DNA from: Diplolepis rosae
Taxonomy: Eukaryota > Arthropoda > Insecta > Hymenoptera > Diplolepididae
Reading direction: 5' to 3'
Assembly (NCBI GenBank): GCA_030998225.1
Contig: JAPYXD010000466.1
Location: 8,400,001-8,464,000, forward strand
Length of the DNA stretch: 64,000 bases
Every line of letters starts with the position of its first letter. Within the stretch, counting starts at the first letter, position 1. Made by a program: the position numbers and the translations under genes. The notes under the pieces were generated by a model, which was not told where the DNA came from, did not search any database, and saw only the letters and a program-made list of their open reading frames with translations. This document shows positions 22,784 through 33,720 of the stretch, piece by piece.

Positions 22784-25700
22784 GTAAGGCAATTAGATGG
22801 ACAATTCTTTTTTGTAAGATAAAATATCCAAGTGGGTAGGAGGACACTGGAATGTATGCAAGTCCTGACGAAAGTATCGAATTGAAATTGATTCCGAGCA
22901 AATTAGAACTTTTCCGAGACATTCTGGAATCTGTTTCCAAACCAATCAAAAAAACGTTTTGTATATTGTTTGATGAAAAACAGTCAAAAATCAATTTGAC
23001 TTGGTCCGATTTAATCCGAGGCATCAGTCTGAATGAATCCGAACTAATCCGATGAATCCAAGGTCAGAATAATTCGAATTGATTCAGATTGAAAATTCGG
23101 TTTGGATTAATTCGAGCTCGGATTGAAAACTTGGTTCGGATTGGTTCGGATGCATTCAGATTGATGCTTTGGATGGAATCGGATTAATTCAGATTAATTT
23201 TTAACCGTTTTTCATCAAACGAGATACAAACAATTTTTTGGATTGGTTTAGAATTACTCGGAATTGTTCAGAAACAGATTCCGAAATGGCTCGGAATAGC
23301 TATGATTCACTCGGAATGAATTTCAATCCGATACTTTCGCCAGGGAGATGTTATGGGGAGTTCAATGTCATGCCTTTTACTTTCTTCAAAACGTTTCATG
23401 TTTTACAGTCGTCATACAAAATTGATAAGTACTTAGGACATCACAGAGAAATAACAATATTTGGTGATTTAGCAAACTAGTTAAGCATTTTGAATTTTTG
23501 TAATTTAACAATTTCTAATACCAAACGAAGAAAAAAAATTATTTTTATTCAACCCAATTGGGTATCACATGTCTTTAAGACGTACCATATTTATGTACTC
23601 ACTGGGTAGGTCGAATTTAATCGCGCAAAATCATATGTATAAAATTTATAATTTTATTTTGAATTTTTGTCATTAAGAATATTTTTAACTTTGTGATTCT
23701 ATAGGAGGCATTTTTTAAAAATCAGATTTTAATTTTTGAAGAAAAGCTTTTTTGTGTCCACCTCCCCTTAAAAATTGTTAATTGTTTTGCTCCTGAATCG
23801 TTTTTGTGATTTCCTTTTTATATATTCACTTATTATTGAAATAAAAAATTCTATAGCAATTGACTTTAACTGAATTGAATAAAATAAGTTCATTATCAGC
23901 CAAAGATTAGAATAACGTAAAAGCAGCACGCGTAATTTCTCTTATCGGCAAATATTTTTACGATGTTCGATTTTGCAACTGCTTAAGTGAAAGATCAATC
24001 AAGGTCGATTATAGATTTAATAAAGTACAGTTAAAGTCACGTATCTTGAACGTCTTAAAGACGACTGATGTCCCTGTTTTCACTCAGTGTTTCTGATACT
24101 CTGATATCGATAAATATTCTGTAACAACATTCTTGTAACGTCATAAAATACATAAGAAAGTATTTGAAGTGAACAAAATTAGATCTCTTTTTTTCTAGAT
24201 ACGAGAATTTACAAAAATAATGTATGGTTTATATTTTTACAGTTGTAGATATGGAAGAAGAGTGTTTTCCAGCCATTTCCATGAACAGAGCGTCGAATAG
24301 AGATTCAACGTCTCCAAAGCTATCCATACCTTCCTACAACATTAAAACGTCCAAGTTAACCCTAATTGACGAAGACGGCCATTGTACCGAGATCAAGGGA
24401 GAACCAATCAGTGAACCTAGTAGTCCTTGTGATCGGTCCAACTCCATCGAAGACAAAACTACTATTACCATGGTAGCTCCACATAGGCTCCATTGTATGA
24501 GGAACAGCGTCTCCCAAACTAGTGAAAGTGATGATGACGACGACGAAATGTACCAGGTATGATTAATTGTCCTGGTTTTGAGGACGTCTTTTAAAGATAA
24601 AACATTTCCAAGGCGATAAGAGCCTCAAATTTGACTTACCTGGGACGTTCTGAAGACGTCCAATAGTCTAGTGCTTTATAGGTGATTATTCACTGCGTAG
24701 GCGTAGGTGCAAAAATTCAGGTTCCTTAAATGCATCCTGATTTGTGCTTTGCAATTTTTAATAAATGTTTCATATACAACAAGCGCCTAGTGCGTATCAG
24801 AATACTGAATATCTTTCGAACGTCCCGAAGACGTTTTGAATATGAATACAATGACACTCTTATGTTGCTGAGGATCAAAAGAATAAAAATTAAATAATGT
24901 AATTTTAGCGGATGGAAATGGAGGAACTTGAACTAACGTTTGCGGACAATGAAGAAAAATTTAACACTTCGAGGCAAACATTACCACCAACTCCACCAAG
25001 TAGTGCAAGTTCAGATAGCGAAGGAACAGCTTCTGCTTCTTGCTCACCACAACGTCGAGATCATCAGATTTCAGCTCATGTGCAGAATCTTAAAGGGCTT
25101 TTAACACCCAGGCTCTACGTTAGCAACGGAATTCACGCGCATGTTACCACAAGGCAACCAATACACACACCACTGATTTCATGTCAACCGGTAATAAAGA
25201 GCATTTTCAATGAAATAGTTTTAAAATGTTTTCACTTCTCTATATACTAGGGTGTTTGGTATTGGGATGATAAAATGAACAAAAATTTATTTTTTTGGCA
25301 AAAATCGGTTTTATTTCTCCTTTTAGCTCGATACAACGAGTCCAATGATCTTTCAACTTTTCTATGCCTTCCAAATAATACGATTTGTCAAACCCTCCAA
25401 AATACCCTTCTTCGTTCGACCCAAAACGCCTACCACACAGCTATCTTTTGAGGTTTGGGAGCAGATAATAGTCGCTGGAGGCAAGGTCTGGAAAATACAG
25501 TGGATTCGGAAGCGATTCGAAACCCAATTCATGCTTTTTGCCTGTGCAATGTTCGATGTGTGAGATGGTGCATTGTCATAATGAAAAAGAATCTTTTTCC
25601 TCTTCAAATGTGGCCATTTCTTCCCGATTTCTTCAACAAATCGATCCAATAATGCAGCATAATATACTCCAGTAATCGTCCTTCCTTTCTCAAAGTAGCC

Positions 25701-28612
25701 GATGGAGATTATTCCATGTGCATCCCAAAAAACACTATCCATAACTTTTCCAGCCAATTGTTGCATTTTCGGTCGCTTTGGTGCACTTCCACTAGGTTTA
25801 ATCCACTGTTTTGACCCTTTACGTGATTCCGGAGTACAGCGGTGGATCCATGTTTCATCCATCGTTACAAATCGACGCAAAAATTCTTTCGGATTGCGGT
25901 TAAAATAGACTCTTTCTCATGCACAAATATGTATGCAAATTATTGACCACACGCTCACTTTAGATGGATACGATCTCAGCTATCTCATGCATTTTCACTT
26001 TCGGGTCATTAAAAACAATACCATGGATTTTATTGATCATTTCTGGTGTAGTGATCTCATTTGGATGACCTGGACTTGGTATGGTTTCTGTACTCGTACG
26101 ACCACAACGAAATTCTGTAAACCACTTCTGAACCATTCCACACGACGGAGCAGAGTTCAAATAATATTTATCGAGCTTGGCCTTGGTTTCTGATAAGGTT
26201 TTTCCACGCAAAAACTAGTGTTTAATCAATACACGAAATTCACTTTTTTCATCTTTGCATAAAATTCCGAGGTTGATTTTGCTTTCAGGTACTGTAACTT
26301 GTAAACTAATGAATGGATTTGGCTCAAATTTGACAGAAGAGGTTTGAAGGATGGAACCTGTCAACAATGATACCCGCTTGTTATTAGTGGCGACCTCTCG
26401 TAGAAATTTCACGTCAATATCAAACACCCTAGTGTAACAATTGTGGAAAATTAATGGTGTGCAAGATTCGAATTGAACCGAATATAATTCGATTTGAACC
26501 AGCGTTAGCGCAGTTAAAATTATTTCAATATGAGCCAGGACTGGCTTGAATTCCGAATTTTCGAGTCCAAGCCAGCGTTGGTTCGAATCGAAAAAATTCG
26601 AGCCGAGCCAGCGTTGGCTCGAATGTCGAATTTTCGAATCAGACTAAAATTTAGATTTAGTCGAATTCTTGTAAACCGACTCTAGTCTAGATTGAGTCGA
26701 GTTTTATTACGATTGGTGTATAATATTTTAGAATAGAAAATAAATTAAAAGTTTAAAACTTGACATACAAACCACTGCTGTCTTGGATTCGAAAATGTCG
26801 AAAACTCGGATCCGAGCCGAATCCAATTTATTTTGCACATTACTATGAAAAATACTTCTTTTAGATCACAAAAGTATATAGACAATTTATATCCTAAAAA
26901 CGTCTTTTCCATATGAGAAATCTGTAGGACTTAGAAAATACAAATTTGGACGTCCCCAGGATGTCTTATAGACTATGATTTAATTTTTGTACATTCTGAT
27001 CATCGAGAAGTTCGATGTCTCTAAGATGTCCTGTGTTACGCCATATTTACTACTCTAAATTCCATATGCCTCGAAAACATCTTTTATATATAAAACGTCT
27101 GTAGATAAACAAAAAGCCAGACATTAGGGACCATCACGATATTTTTTTATCGACTTTGTAATTCAGACCTATTCTTCAGTGGATAACGGAATATTAAAGT
27201 CTGATATTGGACTTTTTGTTGCTTTGTGGATGTTTTATACCTTAAGGACGTCTTCAGAATAAATACCTCATTATTCAGATAAAAGTTCAAACATTTTCAT
27301 TTTTTGTAATGAGACATTGGACGCTTTTGAGATAGACTTAAGGATGAACAGGCGATTTCGATGTTAGGTTTTATGCTGAAGGCGTCCCAAAGGTATTCAA
27401 TATTTTCATGCCGTGCTAACATTGATCTCAAAACTATATTAGAAACGACATATGTAACTAACGTCGTTGAGATGTAATAAAGACATTTTCTATAGTAACG
27501 AATCGATTTTTCCGAGAAGAATATAAGGTGCAGATGGAAGTCTTTATGGAACTCTACGCATTTTTCCATTATTATGATATCTGTCATTATTGTTCTTAAA
27601 TTTTGATTTCAGAAAGGATCAACGGGAATTTTAATGCTAACAGAAGAAGAAAAGAGGACTCTGATAGCAGAAGGTTATCCTGTACCAACAAAGCTACCTT
27701 TAACGAAACAAGAAGAAAAGTCACTCAAGAAAGTCCGGAGGAAAATAAAAAACAAAGTGAGCATGTTATAGAAATATTTTATTTGTTTGTTAGTTATTTA
27801 AGAATTTAGTATCAAAATATTATATAGTAACGTTTTGTAAGTCGTTATTCAATTTTTAAAAACAGAATGCAAATTCAAGTTAATTGTTATTGCCTCACTT
27901 TATTACTAATAAAATATTGATAAGAAATTATTAGTAACTATTCATGAAATAATGAATTATTAAATAGAGCGTAAATGTTACACCAATTCTGCAGTTAACA
28001 ATTAGAAATATTAATGAAATTTTGTGCAGGGAGAACAAAAAGCCGGACGTTAAACGTTATAAAGACTTCTAACTTTTCGCTATTTACAGGGCTATAATTT
28101 ACCTTATGTTATTATTTTACATTAACATGTAATCATTCCTGATAATTGAATTTTCTGGTCAGATATTTTAGTACCCAGTGAGCGCTTGGACATTGGACGT
28201 CTTCAGAGAGTGACGTCCAGTGTCGGGCACATTGTTGTTTTTTTACATGTCTAAAAATGTATTTTGGGCTTGAGATGACTACAGAAAAACAAAAAACCAG
28301 ACATTTCACTTCCTTTAGACACCTTGAGAATGTTTAAGGTTCCAGTACTCTTTGTCTTAATATCCTATAAAGTTGAACTTTACTTTTAATCAACAGAACA
28401 AAAATAAGGTGTATTTTTATTTCCAGATATCAGCTCAAGAATCCCGTCGAAAGAAGAAGGAATATATGGACGGCCTCGAGAGGAGAGTGACTGTTCTGAC
28501 AAACGAGAATTCCTCCTACAAAGACAGACTGACCGTCCTTGAAGATGCTAATCGCGAATTGCTGAAGGAATTACGCCGCCTTCAAGCACTTCTGCAACTG
28601 CAGACTTCCTAG
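22465..28612 (+). CDS. CrebA: CrebA, CREB3/OASIS-family bZIP transcription factor, C-terminal five coding exons
   Basis: Join of 22465-22783, 24243-24556, 24909-25190, 27613-27756 and 28427-28612. All four junctions have GT-AG borders and keep one frame, giving about 414 residues plus a stop. In order: a part containing the [20 protein letters not shown] stretch typical of insect CrebA, proline/serine-rich activation-type sequence, an acidic run ([12 protein letters not shown]), the CREB3-type extension just before the basic region ([20 protein letters not shown]), the basic region ([20 protein letters not shown]) and a leucine zipper ending [10 protein letters not shown]. Known of the family: CrebA is the insect CREB3-like nuclear factor that activates secretory-pathway genes. 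The stop follows the zipper at once, so no transmembrane segment is encoded, unlike vertebrate CREB3 proteins. The first exon here starts in phase 0 after an acceptor and lacks the protein start, so the N-terminal exon lies upstream, probably outside the window. Confidence 0.93.
22864..23344. mobile_element. Inverted-repeat element in CrebA intron, CCTGRCGAAAGTATCG ends
   Basis: CCTGACGAAAGTATCGAATT at 22864 is mirrored by the inverse of CCTGGCGAAAGTATCGGATT at 23344. Arms are about 160 bases (ATTCCGAG, GAAACAGATTCC, TTTGATGAAAAAC). The loop is a run of degenerate CGGATT / AATCCGA words (23000-23190). It begins about 80 bases after the donor of CrebA exon A; no target duplication was recognised. 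Confidence 0.78.
23345..24242. other. CrebA intron, second half
   Basis: AT-rich; contains a CACTGGGTAGG tip with GTCTTTAAGACG at 23565-23610 and AACGTCTTAAAGACG near 24048, both of the GACGTC repeat family. It ends in the exon B acceptor. Confidence 0.5.
24243..24556 (+). CDS. CrebA: CrebA internal exon B (conserved [12 protein letters not shown] block and acidic run)
   Basis: Acceptor TTTTTACAG; the two first bases complete the codon split at 22783. The donor is CAG|GTATGA in phase 0. The 105-codon exon opens with [15 protein letters not shown], a recognisable CrebA block, continues through serine/proline-rich sequence ([15 protein letters not shown]) and ends in an acidic stretch, [12 protein letters not shown]. 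The acidic run may serve transcriptional activation; that is inferred from composition only. Confidence 0.9.
24909..25190 (+). CDS. CrebA: CrebA internal exon C (Ser/Pro-rich linker)
   Basis: Acceptor AATTTTAG, donor CCG|GTAATA, phase 0 at both ends, 94 codons. It encodes [18 protein letters not shown], then [20 protein letters not shown], then an [18 protein letters not shown] segment. The serine/threonine/proline richness fits the linker before the CREB3 DNA-binding module. A mariner element lies 56 bases beyond the donor, on the opposite strand. Confidence 0.9.
25247..26432 (-). mobile_element. mariner element in CrebA intron, antisense, TIRs present
   Basis: Inverted ends CTAGGGTGTTTGGTATTG at 25247 and the complement of CTAGGGTGTTTGATATTG at 26432 bound an 1186-bp unit, the expected mariner size. 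The left flank is TA; the right flank is TG, presumably a mutated TA duplication. The transposase runs on the - strand. The element sits in the intron between CrebA exons C and D, 56 bases after the donor, and does not touch coding sequence. Confidence 0.85.
25362..26211 (-). pseudogene. mariner transposase relic (DD34D type) inside the CrebA intron
   Basis: The N-terminal half at 26211-25960 shows the helix-turn-helix region ([20 protein letters not shown], then [11 protein letters not shown]). The catalytic half at 25880-25362 shows the first aspartate in [20 protein letters not shown], the [12 protein letters not shown] core and the second aspartate in [14 protein letters not shown]. Between the halves some 25 residues are missing and the frame changes. 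After HTSNIAQ the conserved PDLAPSDY-like region lies in another frame. It therefore cannot make active transposase as it stands. Confidence 0.85.
26454..26846. mobile_element. Inverted-repeat element in CrebA intron rich in TTCGAA words
   Basis: TAATGGTGTGCAAGATTCGA on the left and the inverse TAATGTGCAAAATAAATTGG on the right bound about 390 bases. The interior repeats GAGCCAGCGTTGGCTCGAA-like and ATTCGA words. A related GGGTGTGCAAGAAGCTCGAA sequence lies at 40591. It sits directly after the mariner in the same intron. Confidence 0.6.
27613..27756 (+). CDS. CrebA: CrebA exon D: CREB3-specific extension and start of basic region
   Basis: Acceptor TTTGATTTCAG, donor AAA|GTGAGC, phase 0, 48 codons. 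It encodes [20 protein letters not shown], then [20 protein letters not shown], then VRRKIKNK. The segment from LTEEEKRTL to PLTK is the extension N-terminal to the basic region that marks CREB3/OASIS factors. The intron falls inside the basic region, between KIKNK and ISAQESRR. Confidence 0.95.
28427..28612 (+). CDS. CrebA: CrebA terminal exon E: basic region, leucine zipper and stop
   Basis: Acceptor TATTTCCAG, phase 0, 61 codons plus TAG. It encodes [20 protein letters not shown], with the asparagine-less QESRR bZIP contact motif of the CREB3 class, followed by heptad leucines/valines/hydrophobics in [20 protein letters not shown] and [19 protein letters not shown]. The protein ends TS-stop directly after the zipper. 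The 3' untranslated region starts at 28613; its end was not resolved. Confidence 0.95.
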   Translation: MSAQESRRKKKEYMDGLERRVTVLTNENSSYKDRLTVLEDANRELLKELRRLQALLQLQTS

Positions 28613-30590
28613 TTTTCTTCATCTAAATCACGCCGAAGCGACCTTAATTACTTTAGTATTCCATTCCTTAGCGATGACAGCAATAGATCATTATCGTTTT
28701 AGACCGACAACCTACTTACACTGACGGTCTTAAACCTCGATTACTTGCATTCGCTTATTCTCAGTATCAGTCATCGTTATTCACATTCAAGTCAATTGTA
28801 AAACCATCTATTAGAGCAATTCCAAAAAACGGAAAATCGTATTGTGCAATTTGAGAAACGAACGCAGAGCGAAGAGATGAACGAATGTCCAAAGAATAAG
28901 CATATTATTTTTATTTTAATCTAGATAATCGATTTTTATGATTAGGGTGTTGTTGAATTACTTTGAGAGTTTAGGCTCCTTAAATTTTAAAACTATTTTC
29001 TAATGAGAGTTTTCAATTCGTTAAGTAAGAATAGGTATTGATTGCTCTCGGATATGGAGCTTAAAAGTCAGAGTTGCGCCTTTTGCGGAGATGATAGAAT
29101 ACTTGCATGAAATTAGGTAAAGAAAATTCATAAAGTACATCATACTCAAAAATGGCAGTGTGTTTAGGACATTGTTTGAGCGCTTTATTTGAACGAAGAG
29201 GAAATATTATAATAATTATTTTTTTTGTGCAAGTTTGATGTTGCAGATCTGAAAAATCAGTGATTTGATCAAACTAATATCAATTTGCTGAAGTATCGAA
29301 AAATTAGTTCCGGGTACAAAAAATTCAAATTCAGATTACCACAAGAAATATATTTATGTTTAATAAATCTCTTAATAATCACCATCAAAACAAAAACGTA
29401 ACCTTTATTCTTCAAAAATGATTTTTTCCTCTGCCTCAATTTTTTTAAATCATAACAATTATTTTAACAAATTTTAAAAATAATTGATGCGCTTGCAATT
29501 AAAAAAAAATGATTATTCATAGTAAAAACTTGATTTTTGTGCAAGTATCCTAGTGGTCACGGGGACGTTAAACGCTTTTGGGACGTCCCAATAGCGTACC
29601 ATAAATTCCACTGACAGGCTTTTAACTGTCCTGAAGACGTTTCTTGGAGACAAGATGTTTAGAAGACAAAAGATCATAAATAATTTAACTTCTCGGGGCG
29701 TTATAAGGACGTCTCAAATACGTCCAATGTCCACGTGCTTACTGAGACCCCACTGAAAATAAATATCATTTGGATTCGCATGGACTGATTCCATACAGGG
29801 TTTCACGAGATACCAAAATTGTTATCTCATACCTTCAGGTTTGATGGTAATATTTTTCTAAACTAAAAGAGAATTATTTTGAACGAAAGTTGTACGTTAA
29901 GGAAAAGATTTGCTAGACACGCCAGTGCCGTTTTACAAACGAATCAACGCCTTTTGGCATGATTTAAAGTGCAATTTCGTAAATTTTTCTTTCAAGCTAC
30001 GTGGGAAAGATTTCTCTGTGAACTTGAAATTATCCAGTGGGCATGGACTGTCTTTGGAATATCTTAAGGACGTTTCGGGGACTTCAAAGTTCTGAGGTGA
30101 CACTCAGCTTATGGCAGCAAGTAGAGATTAATTTTCTACACTTTAATGTCCAAAATAATGATAAAAATTATACAATTGAAATTTGGGAGAGGTTAAAACA
30201 CATGGATGTAGTAGCCTATTTTCAGTTTTGGTGATAAAAAAAAGTTTATTTATCGCAAAATCGATAACTTGCTATAATTAAACTTTTTGTAATTATACTG
30301 ACTGAAAATATAATCTATAAAGATTGCGAATTTCCAGCAAATTGGTTGACATCCCCGAGACGTCCTGAAGACCTGTCAAATACGTTCACTGATCCCGTAC
30401 CCAATTTTTTTTTACTTAAACATTTGTTTTTATTTGCGTTTCAATTTCGATATTGCATTGTTTCTCACTGGCTACAAGACACTGTCTTAAGGTAAAAAAG
30501 ATCTTAGATGACAGAGGGTTCTTTTTTTCGGAAAATTTCAATCTTGTTTCATATATTCAAAAAAAGAGATTGAATTTTTGTTTTATTTTG
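28613..30590 (+). other. CrebA 3' flank: likely 3' UTR start plus ACGT-rich repeats
   Basis: The bases directly after the stop are less AT-rich than the surroundings for about 200 bases, as expected of a 3' UTR. An AATAAA occurs near 29362 and others further on, but none can be assigned as the used poly(A) signal. From 29550 the stretch is occupied by the GACGTC-rich inverted repeats described separately. Confidence 0.4.
29548..29750. mobile_element. Representative GACGTC MITE with about 40-bp inverted ends
   Basis: The left end CTAGTGGTCACGGGGACGTT and the inverse of the right end, CTCAGTAAGCACGTGGACAT, align over about 40 bases, both running into GGACGT..TTTGRGACGTCC. Internal GAAGACGTTT repeats follow. 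About 200 bp; target duplication not resolved. Confidence 0.5.
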
Positions 30591-30593
30591 TAG

Positions 30594-30701
30594 GAAATAA
30601 ATGAAATTCCAGGTGAATCTTTTGTATTTTTAAAGGAAATTAGACAAAAAGATGAACCTGATGAAATTGTTTCGAAAAGCAGCTGGAAACTGAGATCAAA
30701 G
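30594..30701 (+). CDS. Possible isolated exon downstream of CrebA
   Basis: A TTTTATTTTGTAG acceptor opens a 36-codon frame reading EINEIPGESFVFLKEIRQKD then EPDEIVSKSSWKLRSK. It stops two codons after a poor donor (GTTTAA). The composition looks protein-like, with mixed charge and balanced codons, in otherwise AT-rich DNA. No family is recognised and no partner exon is visible; it could be a relic. Confidence 0.18.
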
Positions 30702-33560
30702 GTTTAAAAAATCTTTTAACTTGTGATAATGTAAAACTATACTTATTGAACTATATCAGGAAAAATTCCTAAAATTCAGGAATAAAATATTGCAAGTCTT
30801 TAATAAAAACAAATAAAAAAGAAAGAAGGAAATGGCGTAATTTATTTTATTATAAAGGATATAACTTTCAATATACTAAATGAAAGAAATCAATCAAGGG
30901 CTAAAATTGGAAAAGTCTATCTCTTGCAAACATAAAATAAACTTGGTTAGTCTATGCATATTATAATCTTATTTGGTTATAGTGGATTTTTAAATAAATT
31001 AATTAATTTGTTACAAAAAGAAAAAAGTTTTAAATTGAGATTAAAATTTTTTGTAAACACTTATGATTATTTTAATGATTTACATCAATTACATACTACT
31101 TGCTGTTTAAGGATATTAATTTTATCGAATTTGTTATTACTTCGAAAACTGTGATTAAAATATTGAAAAATATCGGTTTCTTTAATTTTGCTTTTTGTCA
31201 TTACGATATTTGGTAAATCAATATCAATATTTTTTAATAAAAATTAATGTGTTTCAATAACATATATGAATCTAGAGAAAATTTGCTTAATTGTACATAC
31301 CTTTTTCAAGTGCACTAGGGTGAACTTTTCCATTCTTCATGTTCATTACTTTCCTGTTCTTGAAAAATATGTTATAAAGGCTCGGAAATTTTGATTGATT
31401 TATTATCTCAGACTTTTTCTCTCTTGTTTCTTTGTCTATTTACTTTTTTAATAATTTATGATAATTTTTGTCTAAATTTTATTGAATTTTTTCTGATATT
31501 TGAAAAAAATACTTGAAAAATGATAGAATTTTTAAAAATCTCATGAAGTCATTGAAGTCCCTCGGAGCCAGTTAAAGTTAATTGTTTACTGCAATGGCTT
31601 GATTTTCTTGTAAGATTTATATTTTTATAATTAGCAGCTTTTTTATTTTTCTTTCTAGGGAAGAATATTGAACTGATTGTTTAATATTGTTAAGTTAGTG
31701 AAATAAAAAGTGGAGAAATTTTTTCTTCCAGGCTACCATACGAAATAAATGTACAAAGTTGTGTGAATTATATTTTAAGGAACGTGTTATAAAACAATGT
31801 CTGTATATAATTCGTGTTTTTGGACGTTGTTGAGAGAAAAGTAGTTCTAAGTGTGTTAAAGTTGTCGACATGGAAGATGTAATCTAAAGTGGTTTTGTAA
31901 AAATCTTTAATTACTTGCTTTGAATTGTAAGATATGAAAAATTAAAAATTAAATTGGGGAATTAATTTTAATTATGAATCAAAAAACCAATTTAGTTCAC
32001 GTTTTAAATAAAGGAATAAGAAGCTAATAATTTTTACAAAATCACCCTTGATAATATTGTTATATAATTTTGAAATGCGTTTTCAGATATAAGTAGCATC
32101 GCTGATGCAAATTGCTATCTGGTGCTTCCAGTTTTGACTTAAGGAATACAGAAGGGCTTGTATTTCAAAATTTGATTCCACTAGATCTTAAGATAAGATT
32201 AAGTCGTTTATTACTTTCCATTACGTTTACGTTTTGTGCTCAGTCATCTTCCTGCTGTATATTTTATTTAGCCTGTAAGAGTCTTTTAATTCAAAGTCTA
32301 ATGAATATATCGAGAATCGACAAGGCAAGTACACGAAACCTCGTTTATAAATTTAATGTCTTTAAAAATTGTTAGTGTAAATAAATTATGACGGAATCAT
32401 ACTAACTTATTAGCTTTGCCTGCTTCAAATCCTCAACGAAAATATTAATTAAGGTGAAGAAGTTCTAACTCCAAATTTGAAATAAAAAATAAAGTACATG
32501 TTACAAAGAATTTTCCAAATTTGGAACTGGATAAGATTTACTCACTCTAGAGCGTCGATTTTCAAATTATTCTGGTTCCTCATCAATAAACTTGTCTAGA
32601 AAAAAATTATATAAATTCTGTAGCAGTTAATCATATATGAAATATGCTTTTAAATTTGTTCGTAAATTTTGAGACATATTCTAATGACTTTCCACAGCAA
32701 CTCTGCTATAGATTTCTAATAGATTATAGTACCTAAATGATAATGACATCGAAATATTGTCAAATATTAAGGGATTATGCGCAATATTGAATTTTTAAAT
32801 ATTGTACATCACGGAAGAAAATTCTTTATTGATAAAATGTTCATCTATTTTACTTCGCTTTTCGAACAGAGTTTAATATATTTATAAAAATATTTATATA
32901 AGTTTACAATTATAAATATATATTGTCACGATATATATTCTATAAAAAGTTTTTATGACCATAATCGAGTACATAATCGTTGTTCATTTTAAATCAGTTT
33001 TCCAATTTCTTGCAACTTTACTTTATTTTATTCCTCTTTTGAGGAAAAAGAAACATCCTGTTTTGCTGGAGTCGAAAAGATTTTGAATAGAAAGTAAGAA
33101 GCAATTTGAAAACATATATATTTTGAATTATTTTAATAAAAAGACGCTCAATTGAAAACGGGAATAAAGTGTACTGTAAGGATGCAATGTATAACATATG
33201 TGCAATTTTAGTACACACAGCCGAATTGACGATTTTTTATCGCTGTGTTATTATGTCATTGAATGGTAAAATATGACATGAACTATTATATTCATTTTTA
33301 TGAGCAAACCTGTATTTTTATTTTTACGTATCGATTAATGGTCGTACATGGAAAGCGAATAGGTATTTATATAAGAATAGTCTATGCGTTTCGTGGAATA
33401 TTATAGAACTAATAAAAGCACGCGAATGCGTAAGTTGCCACGTGAATACGAACATCACGTGCATTTTTGTTAAATGATTTGAATGACTTTTGATTGATAA
33501 TAATTATTGCGAATAAAAACGTGTGACAAATATTTGTATTTTTTATTTAAAAAATTATTA
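30702..33560. other. AT-rich stretch downstream of CrebA, no recognised genes
   Basis: Several short open frames (for example 32112-32375) lack motifs and splice support. AATAAA words are frequent but not assignable. Possibly distal UTR or intergenic DNA. Confidence 0.35.
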
Positions 33561-33720
33561 AAATACATTTGTGTCCAGTGGGCGATGAGTCATTAGACGT
33601 CTTGTAAATCCTACTCTTCTCCCCACATATCCTAAAGACGGCTTCAGGAACATTGAGCGTCTAGAAGAAGAACAAAATTTTATCATATCAGGACGTCCTT
33701 AAAACGTCTCAAATATTTTT

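Noticed and set aside
30658..30682. CTGATGA followed by TTTCGAAAA, resembling a hammerhead core
   Set aside because: Stem II cannot close next to the core and no stem I complement flanks it; the bases lie in an exon-like open frame, so it is chance.
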